The position numbers and the translations under genes are program-made. The notes below the pieces were generated by a model. It made no database searches. It saw nothing but the letters and a program-made list of their open reading frames with translations, and was not told the origin of the DNA. Shown in pieces: positions 16,900 to 23,486 of a stretch of DNA of 51,512 bases (its first letter is position 1; each line of letters opens with the position of its first letter). Source of the stretch: Candidatus Magasanikiibacteriota bacterium (GTDB taxonomy: Bacteria; Patescibacteriota; Patescibacteriia; Magasanikbacterales; GWA2-37-8); the NCBI GenBank assembly GCA_017991415.1, contig JAGOQR010000001.1, positions 57,873 through 109,384 of the forward strand. The letters are read 5' to 3'.

Positions 16900-16930
16900 C
16901 AGCCCTCGGAACCCCGAGGGCTGTTTTTTT
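16900..16930 (+). terminator. Terminator of the 16366 gene
   Basis: CAGCCCTCGG/CCGAGGGCTG hairpin followed by T7, 60 bp past the stop. Confidence 0.9.
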
Positions 16931-16940
16931 AAAACAAAAA

Positions 16941-16992
16941 GCCACCAACCAATCATGCTCCAAAATATTTAGAACATAGCTGGTGTGGTGGC
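16941..16992 (-). terminator. Terminator of the 110-aa gene
   Basis: In the minus direction GCCACCACACCA pairs with TGGTTGGTGGC around an AT-rich core, followed by TTTTTGTTTT. It lies 52 bp past the stop of the 17045-17377 gene. Confidence 0.75.
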
Positions 16993-17044
16993 GACTTTTT
17001 ACAGCTGGCCAAACACACTCACGACGATACATCGTTGCGAACCC

Positions 17045-17377
17045 CTACTTGCGAGTTCGAGAAATGTGAGGGAGAAACTGCCTCCCCCAACCAACCCACC
17101 GATCCCACTCTTCCAGTCCATACCCCGGAGGTTGTGCACCCAGAGTCACACCCAGCCGACGCAACAGCACAGCCAGCGCATCACGCGTGCGGACCTCATC
17201 TTGGGTTGATGCGGACTTGAACGTTTCGAAGAACTCGAGCACAGATGGAAATGCTTCTCGCGCATTTTCACACAACTTCGTCACGTTTTCGGACTTGATA
17301 CTGACGTTCATGACCGAAGAGCTACTAGCGAGCACTTCAAGAACAAAAGCTCGGATGAGCTTCTCGATTTGAGACAT
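17045..17377 (-). CDS. Small cytosolic GC-rich gene, unknown function
   Basis: 110 aa from ATG at 17377 with GGGAG 7 nt upstream. Helical protein without membrane segment (MSQIEKLIRAFVLEVLASSSSVMNVSIKSENVTKLCENAREAF). The leader can fold TCCC over the GGGA of the ribosome site. It has its own promoter and terminator and stands alone. No family recognised. Confidence 0.6.
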   Translation of the reverse strand: MSQIEKLIRAFVLEVLASSSSVMNVSIKSENVTKLCENAREAFPSVLEFFETFKSASTQDEVRTRDALAVLLRRLGVTLGAQPPGYGLEEWDRWVGWGRQFLPHISRTRK

Positions 17378-17406
17378 TGGCAAGCTCCCTTGTTAAACTG
17401 GCGGGA

Positions 17407-17435
17407 ACTCTACAAAAAAAGTTAAGAAAAGTCAA
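17407..17435 (-). promoter_or_regulatory. Promoter of the 110-aa gene
   Basis: Minus-strand TTGACT (17435-17430), 17 bp, TAGAGT (17412-17407); the predicted start is about 20 nt before the ribosome site. Confidence 0.6.
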
Positions 17436-17449
17436 TATTATAAACAAAA

Positions 17450-17520
17450 ACTCCGCTCGCATAAATCCTCCTGATTTGCATCCAATTTTTTGGAAACAAA
17501 TCAGGTGTTGCGAACGGAGT
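17450..17520 (-). terminator. Long two-stem terminator of the 108-aa gene
   Basis: In the minus direction ACTCCGTTCGCA pairs with TGCGAGCGGAGT and encloses a second stem CCTGATTTG/CAAATCAGG, followed by TTTTTGTTT. The 3' half contains AGGAGG followed by an ATG, but the short frame there resembles no protein. Confidence 0.75.
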
Positions 17521-17577
17521 ATTGTCGCATCACCTGCCTCGTGCACTTCATTACACGAGGAACGCGATGCGCGGCTT

Positions 17578-17904
17578 CTAGTCCGACAGGTCCGAGCGCT
17601 GCGCGTCTTCACGCGAACGCCACTGGATCAGCTCGAACCCCTTGCGGAAGGCCTCGCAGTTCACGATGGCCGGACCACGATGGCCGGTGCCGAGACGGAC
17701 ATGCCGAACGTTGGGCATGTCGGGGAACTCCCCGCACGGCAGCGTCTGCAGATCCTGACCCGGATGGCTGTCTCCCTTCGTGACGATGGCCTCGTGGGTC
17801 GTGCCATCGTCGTGATAGAGAACCACCTCCTGGCCGCCAGTCTGCTGGTCCACGACCCCCGTGAACACCAGATGATCACCGTCACGAGCAATTTCGTCTG
17901 CCAT
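17578..17904 (-). CDS. Small GC-rich beta protein, unknown function
   Basis: 108 aa from ATG at 17904. MADEIARDGDHLVFTGVVDQQTGGQEVVLYHDDGTTHEAIVTKGDSHPGQ suggests a small beta-sheet domain with many Asp/Gly turns; no signal peptide or membrane helix. AAGGA lies upstream, and the leader carries a hairpin CCTGC/GCAGG and an AATAAC/GTTATT palindrome. Strong own promoter. GC-rich in AT-rich flanks. No family recognised. Confidence 0.6.
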   Translation of the reverse strand: MADEIARDGDHLVFTGVVDQQTGGQEVVLYHDDGTTHEAIVTKGDSHPGQDLQTLPCGEFPDMPNVRHVRLGTGHRGPAIVNCEAFRKGFELIQWRSREDAQRSDLSD

Positions 17905-17997
17905 TTTCTTCTCGATCCTTCCTCCTGCATCTTCGCAGGAAAACGAATAACAAGTTATTATTATCCTTTTTCCAGTGAAAAAATTTTACAATAAAAA

Positions 17998-18026
17998 ATA
18001 ATAACAAATTTTAAACAATTTGTCAA
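17998..18026 (-). promoter_or_regulatory. Promoter of the 108-aa gene
   Basis: Minus-strand TTGACA (18026-18021), 17 bp, TATTAT (18003-17998), close to the sigma70 consensus. Confidence 0.75.
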
Positions 18027-18051
18027 TACTAAAATAAGAACAGTGAGAAGT

Positions 18052-19884
18052 TTAAAAATTACTTTTATAGATACTTTGCAAACTCGTCGTACCTATTATA
18101 TATAATTCTGACATAGCTCGAGTAAGGGCTACATAGAGCAAATCGCGCTGGACTTTTTTAACTTCTTCAACCATATTCAACGGTAAACCTTCTGCTGAAA
18201 AAGAATACTGATTCAGACCCACCAGACAAACAATTTCAAACTCCACCCCTTGCGCCTCCTGCATACTAAGACACTGTACCTTTGGATTATCTGCAAACTC
18301 TTTTTTAAACTCTTCCAGATATCCCCTATCTTTCGCCAAAATCCCGATCGTGCCATTTGCGCCCCCAACTATCTCCCTAACTTTGACTATCTCATCTTCT
18401 TTGCTGTGCGCTATATATTCTACAACTGAATTTCCTTCCTTAACTCCTGCTGGAATCTGTACCACATAACCCAAACTACCAATAAAAGATAATATCTGCT
18501 TAGTATTACGATATACTTTTTCTAGCTTAACCAATCTATGTGCTTCAATAGTTTCGCCAATACTTGTCCAGTCTTTGATAGTCCCCAACTGAGTTTGTTG
18601 AGCCAAATCACCAACATACACTACAGATTCCAGCTTATGATTAAGACACTGCTTAAGCAATTGTAACTGCTCAGGCAAATAATTTTGAAATTCATCAACA
18701 ATCGTTAAATTATATTCTACTTTAAAGGGCGCTCTTTTTTTACGGTACTTACCATTCGCCAGTTCTTGATAATAGTCCTTAGTTATACTGAACTGTTTAT
18801 GCGTTTTATAATAAATCTTGAGTAAAATAGTTAAATCAAAACGATCCAAGCCAGATTCTTTTTTCTGCATGGCAAATAGCTTCTCTTGATCATTAGTAAA
18901 AAAATTCTTATATACCTCCTGCAATACAGTCCAAATATTTTTATCTAGCTGCACAGTAGCCGAGAGCTCTCTTAGGGCAGTAAGTTTACTATATTCATAT
19001 AAATCTCTTTCCTGCTCCGTGGCACCATACCGTACCACCACCTGGCACGTGGTTTTTAGATCCAAAATACTGAGTGCCCACTCGGCAAAAGTAATAATTT
19101 CCACTCCGCGTATACCAAGTTCTGGCAATAAATGCGAAAAGTATTCTTTCGTTCCCATATCCTGGACCAAAACTAAAGTAGAGTTCGCAGTAAAAAGTTC
19201 GGCTGTTTCTGGAGACTGCATTAGATACGCCACTCTATGAAGTGCCATCGTAGTTTTACCCGAACCTGCGGGACCAGAAATAACAAATGGTCCCTGATAC
19301 GGCGCACGGACTATTTGATCCTGAGCTTTCTCCATTAGCTCTACAACTTCGGGTAAGATAAAGCCGGCTTTCTGACGAGTGAAATGTTCTTGATAGATAA
19401 GCTCTCGTGATTGACCGATGCCTTCCGTAGAAAAAAATAATAACTTCCCCTCAACAATCATGTACTGATCCTTTTTTAACAACACGCCTGACTGCACTTG
19501 TCCATCTGGTCTGGCATACGAAGCTTGGCCAGGATTTTCAAACCGAAGTGTGGCTGCTGGAGAAACCCAAGAATATATATTCTGATCGCTAAAAGAAAAC
19601 TTGGCAAAGTACATAACTTTTTTCTCACCACCAATTTCAAATTCACAGCGAGTAAAGTAGGGCGATGGGTACAGTTGTTTTAAATGCTCAATCTGTTGCT
19701 CATTATTGGCAGTTATTTTTGCTTGAGTAAAAACATCCCCTGCCCACAGAGAAAAACCAGTTGCTTTTTTCATCACAAATCCCTTGGCTTCTCGAAGTTT
19801 AATGGTGTCAACTATTATCTCTCGAATAGAACTGACATGCTCTCGTGCATGAGAAAGAATTTTACTTTTGATTTCTTCTTGCAT
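18052..19884 (-). CDS. HelD/UvrD-like superfamily 1 helicase
   Basis: 610 aa from ATG at 19884 (GTG at 19902 also possible). Walker A is in ISGPAGSGKTTMALHR (about 203-218), Walker B in NLTIVDEFQNYLPEQ, motif III in VVYVGDLAQQTQ, then EKVYRNTKQI, MQEAQGVEFEIVCLVG and the motif VI region DLLYVALTRAMSELYI near the C-terminus. The extended N-terminal part before Walker A (about 195 aa, starting with a helical pair) resembles HelD, which removes stalled RNA polymerase from DNA, more than UvrD. A leader terminator suggests control by attenuation. Base composition is near that of the host. Confidence 0.8.
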   Translation of the reverse strand: MQEEIKSKILSHAREHVSSIREIIVDTIKLREAKGFVMKKATGFSLWAGDVFTQAKITANNEQQIEHLKQLYPSPYFTRCEFEIGGEKKVMYFAKFSFSDQNIYSWVSPAATLRFENPGQASYARPDGQVQSGVLLKKDQYMIVEGKLLFFSTEGIGQSRELIYQEHFTRQKAGFILPEVVELMEKAQDQIVRAPYQGPFVISGPAGSGKTTMALHRVAYLMQSPETAELFTANSTLVLVQDMGTKEYFSHLLPELGIRGVEIITFAEWALSILDLKTTCQVVVRYGATEQERDLYEYSKLTALRELSATVQLDKNIWTVLQEVYKNFFTNDQEKLFAMQKKESGLDRFDLTILLKIYYKTHKQFSITKDYYQELANGKYRKKRAPFKVEYNLTIVDEFQNYLPEQLQLLKQCLNHKLESVVYVGDLAQQTQLGTIKDWTSIGETIEAHRLVKLEKVYRNTKQILSFIGSLGYVVQIPAGVKEGNSVVEYIAHSKEDEIVKVREIVGGANGTIGILAKDRGYLEEFKKEFADNPKVQCLSMQEAQGVEFEIVCLVGLNQYSFSAEGLPLNMVEEVKKVQRDLLYVALTRAMSELYIIGTTSLQSIYKSNF

Positions 19885-19903
19885 ATCTACTTGTAGCACC
19901 ACT

Positions 19904-19927
19904 AAAAAACCGCCTTTTTGGCGGTCT
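19904..19927 (-). promoter_or_regulatory. Attenuator-like terminator in the helicase leader
   Basis: In the minus direction ACCGCC-AAAAA-GGCGGT is followed at once by T6, directly upstream of the GTG/ATG starts. As it lies between promoter (19991-20020) and gene, it would stop most transcripts unless overcome. Confidence 0.65.
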
Positions 19928-19990
19928 TATGGCGATTTTAATAATAATTTAGTATGTTGTATATAAAAATCTCTCATACTTAATATGAGT

Positions 19991-20020
19991 ATAATAATTC
20001 ATTAGCGTAAAGTTTGTCAA
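19991..20020 (-). promoter_or_regulatory. Promoter of the helicase gene
   Basis: Minus-strand TTGACA (20020-20015), 18 bp, TATTAT (19996-19991). A palindrome CTCATActtaaTATGAG (19973-19989) overlaps the predicted start site and could be an operator. Confidence 0.65.
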
Positions 20021-20033
20021 GGTAAATTAAAAT

Positions 20034-20067
20034 AAAAAAACATCCAATGTAACTTGGATGTTTTTTT
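20034..20067. terminator. Hairpin terminator between divergent genes
   Basis: A7, CATCCA/TGGATG stem, T7, usable in both directions. No gene ends here, so it may insulate the two divergent promoters. Confidence 0.75.
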
Positions 20068-20085
20068 ATTCCTGGATTAAAAATA

Positions 20086-20114
20086 TTGACAATTCTTCAT
20101 TTTTCTGGTATATG
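20086..20114 (+). promoter_or_regulatory. Promoter of the 20122 lipoprotein gene
   Basis: TTGACA (20086-20091), 17 bp, TATATG (20109-20114). The expected start site, about 7 nt on, coincides with the ATG at 20122, so the mRNA is probably leaderless. Confidence 0.7.
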
Positions 20115-20121
20115 TTCAAAC

Positions 20122-20931
20122 ATGCCGAACAATCGATCTCGTTCCTTCTATCTCACCATCGCATGCCTCGTTGCCGCTTGCGGCGAGGTCCACCCCAACA
20201 TCGTGGACGGCGCCATCAGCGACACCATGATCGACACCACGCCCGATGCGCCGCCGCTGGCGTGTGAGTGCCCGGACCCGGCACTCGAGCGGGGCACCAT
20301 CTTCGCGGTGTGTCCCGAGAACTCGGTGCGGTACAGCCTCAACACCAGCTACCGACTGGTTCGCTTTCCCGATGAGAGCGTCTTCCAGAGCTGGAGAACC
20401 AGCGATGTCGTCCTGCCCACCATGAACCAGGACTGCACGGATGGGATCGCGGTGCCGAGCCAGTATCCGAGCCAGGTGAACTACCGTCCCGGCTCCTACG
20501 TGGTCAGCCGAGGATCCAACCTCTACGTGGTACTGCCGCACAACACTCTCGCCCCGATTACGGCGCAGGTGGCGGCCACGCTCTACGTTCCCGCTGAGGT
20601 CGGAGGAGTGGGTAGCAATCCCATCGAGATTGCGGACGCCCTGTGGCCGAACTACACGGGCCGAGCAAATCCGATCACCGAGGTCGGCGCCCACCCTGGC
20701 ATGCTGTTCGCCACGGCCAGCGGGCTGATCTACTACGTGGACATCAACCGCTTCACGGGAGACATGTGGAAGCGACTCGTCACTCCCACCGGCTTCGAGG
20801 CGAACTCCTTCCAGCATCAATTCGTGCGGCGGGAGCCACCCAATGCAGCCAACATCTTCACCGGTCCAGAGATCGAAAGCTACGATCGCCTAATCAGCGA
20901 CCCCACCCAGACCAGCCAACCGGGATCCTGA
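20122..20931 (+). CDS. Putative lipoprotein, Myxococcota-like
   Basis: 269 aa from ATG at 20122. Signal peptide MPNNRSRSFYLTIACLVAAC with lipobox LVAAC, then an Asp/Ala/Pro linker (DGAISDTMIDTTPDAPP) and a Cys motif (CECPDP). The remaining 220 residues look like a beta-rich secreted domain (VRYSLNTSYRLVRFPDESVFQSWRTSD, YYVDINRFTGDMWKRLV). Linkers of this style and the GC-rich codons are typical of Myxococcota surface lipoproteins. There is no Shine-Dalgarno site; the promoter position predicts a leaderless mRNA. Hairpin (20959-20998) and terminator follow. Function unknown. Confidence 0.75.
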   Translation: MPNNRSRSFYLTIACLVAACGEVHPNIVDGAISDTMIDTTPDAPPLACECPDPALERGTIFAVCPENSVRYSLNTSYRLVRFPDESVFQSWRTSDVVLPTMNQDCTDGIAVPSQYPSQVNYRPGSYVVSRGSNLYVVLPHNTLAPITAQVAATLYVPAEVGGVGSNPIEIADALWPNYTGRANPITEVGAHPGMLFATASGLIYYVDINRFTGDMWKRLVTPTGFEANSFQHQFVRREPPNAANIFTGPEIESYDRLISDPTQTSQPGS

Positions 20932-20958
20932 CCCAAGGTGCAGCCCCTTCGGAGCCAT

Positions 20959-21050
20959 GCACCAGTACAGCTAACATACTAGTTGGCTTGACTGGTGCTC
21001 TGAAGTGGAAAATTACATAATTAAAATCCCCTACTAAGGGGATTTTATTT
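20959..21050 (+). terminator. Long hairpin plus canonical terminator
   Basis: GCACCAGT (20959-20966) pairs with ACTGGTGC (20991-20998) and the inside AGCTAAC/GTTGGCT pairs too. A second hairpin AAAATCCCC/GGGGATTTT (21023-21046) with a T-rich tail follows. Confidence 0.7.
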
Positions 21051-21071
21051 TATACAAATTTATCGGCCAAA

Positions 21072-21145
21072 TTTATAAAACAAAAAAACACCACTTATGT
21101 GGAGTTTCAATGTTTAAAATGCTGAGCGGGGAGTATGGGACGAAG
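21072..21145. other. Degraded att/tRNA-end remnant (right-end type)
   Basis: The stretch AAAACAAAAAAACACCA...GTTTCAATGTTTAAAATGCTGAGCGGG closely matches the sequence at 47398-47452 that ends in the tRNA-Asp 3' end (GTTTCAGTGTTTAAAATCCTAAGCGGG). The following GAGTATGGGACG is a decayed form of GTCGGACGGGACTCG. It looks like the scar of an older integration. Confidence 0.55.
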
Positions 21146-21184
21146 TGGGAACTTGGATGGCTAAGGTTAGGTAAATTTAAAAAC

Positions 21185-21255
21185 AAAAACAGCCTTTTTA
21201 TAAAGCTGCTTTTGTTCGGACCGTGATGGATACAACCTTACTAGACGTCTCACGG
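21185..21255 (-). terminator. Hairpin plus terminator after the DUF2103-like gene
   Basis: In the minus direction CCGTGA/TCACGG (21221-21255) is followed by CAGC...GGCTG and TTTTTGTTTTT (21185-21213), the same two-part layout seen after other GC-rich genes. Confidence 0.65.
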
Positions 21256-21281
21256 CAAAACGTCGGTTGATTGTGCACGAT

Positions 21282-21575
21282 TTAGCCTTCATGCAGGAAG
21301 GCCCTCTCGATAGCGCTCTTGGTTGCTTCTGGGTCGGAGGTGTAAACGTAGAGCGTCTGGATAGAGATTCGTCCATAGACCTTGATCTCCCATCCAGCGG
21401 TAACGGGCTTAAACTTAAGCCGCATCTGTTTCGACTTTACATTTCCTTCGATAATTCCCAGAACGACTTTTGTAACCTCCAACTGCTTTACTGCAGCATC
21501 CGCAACCACTTCAGCGGCATCAATGATAGTGGCATGCGAACCTGAGAACTTACCGCCAGCACGATGCTTCGGCAT
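21282..21575 (-). CDS. DUF2103-like small protein
   Basis: 97 aa. GSHATIIDAAEVVADAAVKQLEVTKVVLGIIEG, then MRLKFKPVTAGWEIKVYGRISIQTLYVYTSDPEATK, follows the pattern of DUF2103 predicted metal-binding proteins (HSTI near the start, an xxPGxI turn, GW, then xxQxxYVxT). The match is by eye and moderate. The ATG at 21575 has GAGG 5 nt upstream. A hairpin GTCC/GGAC lies in the short leader. Strong own promoter, own terminator, GC-rich. Confidence 0.6.
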   Translation of the reverse strand: MPKHRAGGKFSGSHATIIDAAEVVADAAVKQLEVTKVVLGIIEGNVKSKQMRLKFKPVTAGWEIKVYGRISIQTLYVYTSDPEATKSAIERAFLHEG

Positions 21576-21605
21576 TTTGACCTCGTCCTAAAAAATGGAC
21601 TGACT

Positions 21606-21634
21606 ATAATAACGCAAAAAATTAATTTTGTCAA
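21606..21634 (-). promoter_or_regulatory. Promoter of the DUF2103-like gene
   Basis: Minus-strand TTGACA (21634-21629), 17 bp, TATTAT (21611-21606), identical in boxes and spacing to the promoter at 17998-18026. Confidence 0.75.
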
Positions 21635-21654
21635 TAATGAAATATCTTAAAATT

Positions 21655-21720
21655 ATAAACAAAAAAATAGCTAAGATTAGCTATTTTAAAGGTTGGCGGG
21701 GTCTTCGGGACGATTTCAGA
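21655..21720. other. Degraded att/tRNA-end remnant (left-end type)
   Basis: AACAAAAAAATAGCTAAGATTAGCTA then GGCGGGGTCTTCGGGACGAT parallels 23269-23327 (AACAAAAAAATTGGCTAAGATAAGCC then the att repeat GCGGGTCGGACGGGACTCG). It looks like a decayed duplicate of the tRNA-Asp downstream region. The rest of 21721-21804 holds nothing recognisable. Confidence 0.5.
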
Positions 21721-21804
21721 ACTTTGGATTGGGTGGAGGTGATTGAAGGATTGGAAATTAAAAAACTAGAACAATTAATTACTTAATGACATAGGATAAA
21801 AAAT

Positions 21805-23160
21805 TTAACTTACCTTTGCAATAATCGCCCGCACTCGCTTAGCTTCTTGAGCAAAGGTCTGAGCTGCTTTTTTATTGCCTTTTCTAGTATGAGCAGCTGC
21901 CAAACGCTCTAAGTATGTCGGGATAGCCATAGCGGTTACATACGCATTAAAACTAGTACGACCACTAGACCCAGCTACCTCAGCATATAATTTGTGGTCT
22001 TTAGTGCTTGGTTCTGGTGCCCACGACAAACCATCTTGCGCACTTGCTACACCAGCTTTAACATGGCCTTGTCCTAATTTTCTTTTATTTAAAAACTCTT
22101 TTATTATGGGAGTTGCCCTTGGTTGATCAGATCTAGAAATATAAATTAAAATATTATCTGTTCGAGTCTCTGCTCCTGAAGGACTGGCGCATTTAGCAGT
22201 AAAATCAATCCCAGCATCATATAATAAAATAGCTAGATCAACAAAATTTTTAGACAGACCTTTTATTTGTTCTGGCGCTACTGTTATGTAGGCTCGAATT
22301 TCTTCGCTACCAGGATCTTTCCAGTGCGCATGCGACTTGCTAAAATACATAGAATGTTCGTCAGTCGCTCCATATGAACGAAAAAAATGATCAGTGCCAC
22401 TTACCTGCTGATTACTCAATCCTAGGTCTTTTTTACCTTCACGGTCTCTTTCCGCTAAAATTTTATTAACGTAATCAAAAAAAGTTCTTAACTCTGCCCG
22501 ACATTCTTCAAGAATATCTTTCCCTGATTCTCTAGAAGGCGCAACTTCTCTATTAACTAATTGGCTATAGACTCTAGCAATAACTCTACCGGCTAAAGTA
22601 GGCTCATCATCTTCTTCAAAAAAATTTCCCCCCATCGGACGAAAAATATGTTCTGGTTCGGGAGGATTATTCTCATCTAAAGTAAAACCTTTGCCAATTG
22701 CTTCATAATCAAGTTTTTTACCAACTATAGGGTCAATTGCATCTCTAAATCTTTTTCTAATATCAGATGCTTCTAAATTTCCATTGCCCTCTATAGATTT
22801 GTTAGCTTTAGGAATAAAAGTGATACCAATAATATTTGTGGTTTTACCATTTGTATATACGAAAGGTTTATTTTTAGACAATACAGTTTCAGCTATATCT
22901 TTTTCAGCTAAATACGATCCTTTCATTTCTGCACCCTTACCTTGGTTACTTCTGCTATCCATAATAGCCGTCCTGCCGTCGGAGGCTTTATAAATCATAT
23001 AAACATTACCTGTTTCAGTTTCTAAGTAAAGCTCCCCATTCATAGCTTCTAAATCAGATAAAGCTACGGCTTCTAAAGCATACCCAACAGTTTCTTTATC
23101 AACCCTGACCGCTCGACCCTCGTATGTTTTTTGACTTCCCCTTTTTTCCCCTTCTACCAT
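21805..23160 (-). CDS. HopA1-like protein, function uncertain
   Basis: 451 aa from ATG at 23160 (TTG at 23166 possible). The region about 255-400 (HFFRSYGATDEHSMYFSKSHAHWK, YITVAPEQIKGLSKNFVDLAILLYDAGIDFTAKCASPSGAETRTDNILIYISRSD) has the pattern of the HopA1 family: a strand/helix core, then a fixed Arg-x-Asp-Asn in RTDNILIY. HopA1 was named from a type III effector but relatives occur in many bacteria, often near peptide-modification genes. The N-terminal 130 residues are not recognised. Host-like composition; last chromosomal gene before the integrated elements. Confidence 0.6.
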   Translation of the reverse strand: MVEGEKRGSQKTYEGRAVRVDKETVGYALEAVALSDLEAMNGELYLETETGNVYMIYKASDGRTAIMDSRSNQGKGAEMKGSYLAEKDIAETVLSKNKPFVYTNGKTTNIIGITFIPKANKSIEGNGNLEASDIRKRFRDAIDPIVGKKLDYEAIGKGFTLDENNPPEPEHIFRPMGGNFFEEDDEPTLAGRVIARVYSQLVNREVAPSRESGKDILEECRAELRTFFDYVNKILAERDREGKKDLGLSNQQVSGTDHFFRSYGATDEHSMYFSKSHAHWKDPGSEEIRAYITVAPEQIKGLSKNFVDLAILLYDAGIDFTAKCASPSGAETRTDNILIYISRSDQPRATPIIKEFLNKRKLGQGHVKAGVASAQDGLSWAPEPSTKDHKLYAEVAGSSGRTSFNAYVTAMAIPTYLERLAAAHTRKGNKKAAQTFAQEAKRVRAIIAKVS

Positions 23161-23238
23161 ATACAATTAATTAATTTTAATGCTTTTATTGTGACACCTT
23201 TTACTATTAAAAACAAGGATTACTAACAACTATCAAAA

Positions 23239-23258
23239 TTCGAGTCCCGTCCGAACCC
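23239..23258 (+). repeat. Inverted partial att copy
   Basis: TTCGAGTCCCGTCCGA followed by ACCCC is the reverse complement of most of the att repeat at 23307-23327. With it, it forms a large inverted repeat around the small terminator at 23278-23299. It may be another tRNA 3'-end scrap. Confidence 0.55.
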
Positions 23259-23277
23259 CATATACAAATAACAAAAA

Positions 23278-23299
23278 AATTGGCTAAGATAAGCCAATT
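23278..23299. terminator. Original terminator downstream of the tRNA-Asp site
   Basis: AATTGGCT/AGCCAATT hairpin with an A7 run on its left, read as T7 on the minus strand. Before the elements integrated it would have ended the minus-strand tRNA-Asp transcript. Confidence 0.6.
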
Positions 23300-23306
23300 G
23301 ATTTTT

Positions 23307-23327
23307 GCGGGTCGGACGGGACTCGAA
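23307..23327. repeat. att copy 1 (left end of element 1)
   Basis: 21-bp repeat beginning GCGGGTCGGACGGG, identical to 40260-40280 and 47447-47467. It corresponds to the 3' end (acceptor and T-arm) of tRNA-Asp read on the minus strand. Confidence 0.9.
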
Positions 23328-23441
23328 ACCCCGATGTACTGCTGATAACTTAGCTTAAATATTGTAAGTTTTGCTAAGATAAAACATTTCTCATTATCTT
23401 CGTTACGCACCGTTAGCCACAGTTAGTAAAGATTTATCACC

Positions 23442-23478
23442 TTTTTGGGCACCAGTTGGGCATCACTTCTGGGGAGGG
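23442..23478. promoter_or_regulatory. Left integrase arm sites of element 1
   Basis: Two direct copies, TTGGGCACCA (23445-23454) and TTGGGCATCA (23456-23465), matching the pair at 40123-40143 at the other end. They are enclosed by TTATCACC/GGGTGATAA. Likely arm-type binding sites for the integrase or excisionase. Confidence 0.65.
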
Positions 23479-23486
23479 TGATAAAA

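Noticed and set aside
17377-17994. 205-aa plus-strand frame across two minus-strand genes
   Set aside because: It runs through a terminator hairpin and lacks a start signal; the minus frames have promoters and ribosome sites.
1-21600. GC-rich genes as assembly contamination
   Set aside because: At least ten separate GC-rich frames alternate with AT-rich spacers that hold matching promoters and terminators; independent chimeric joins at each gene end are unlikely, though read mapping was not available.
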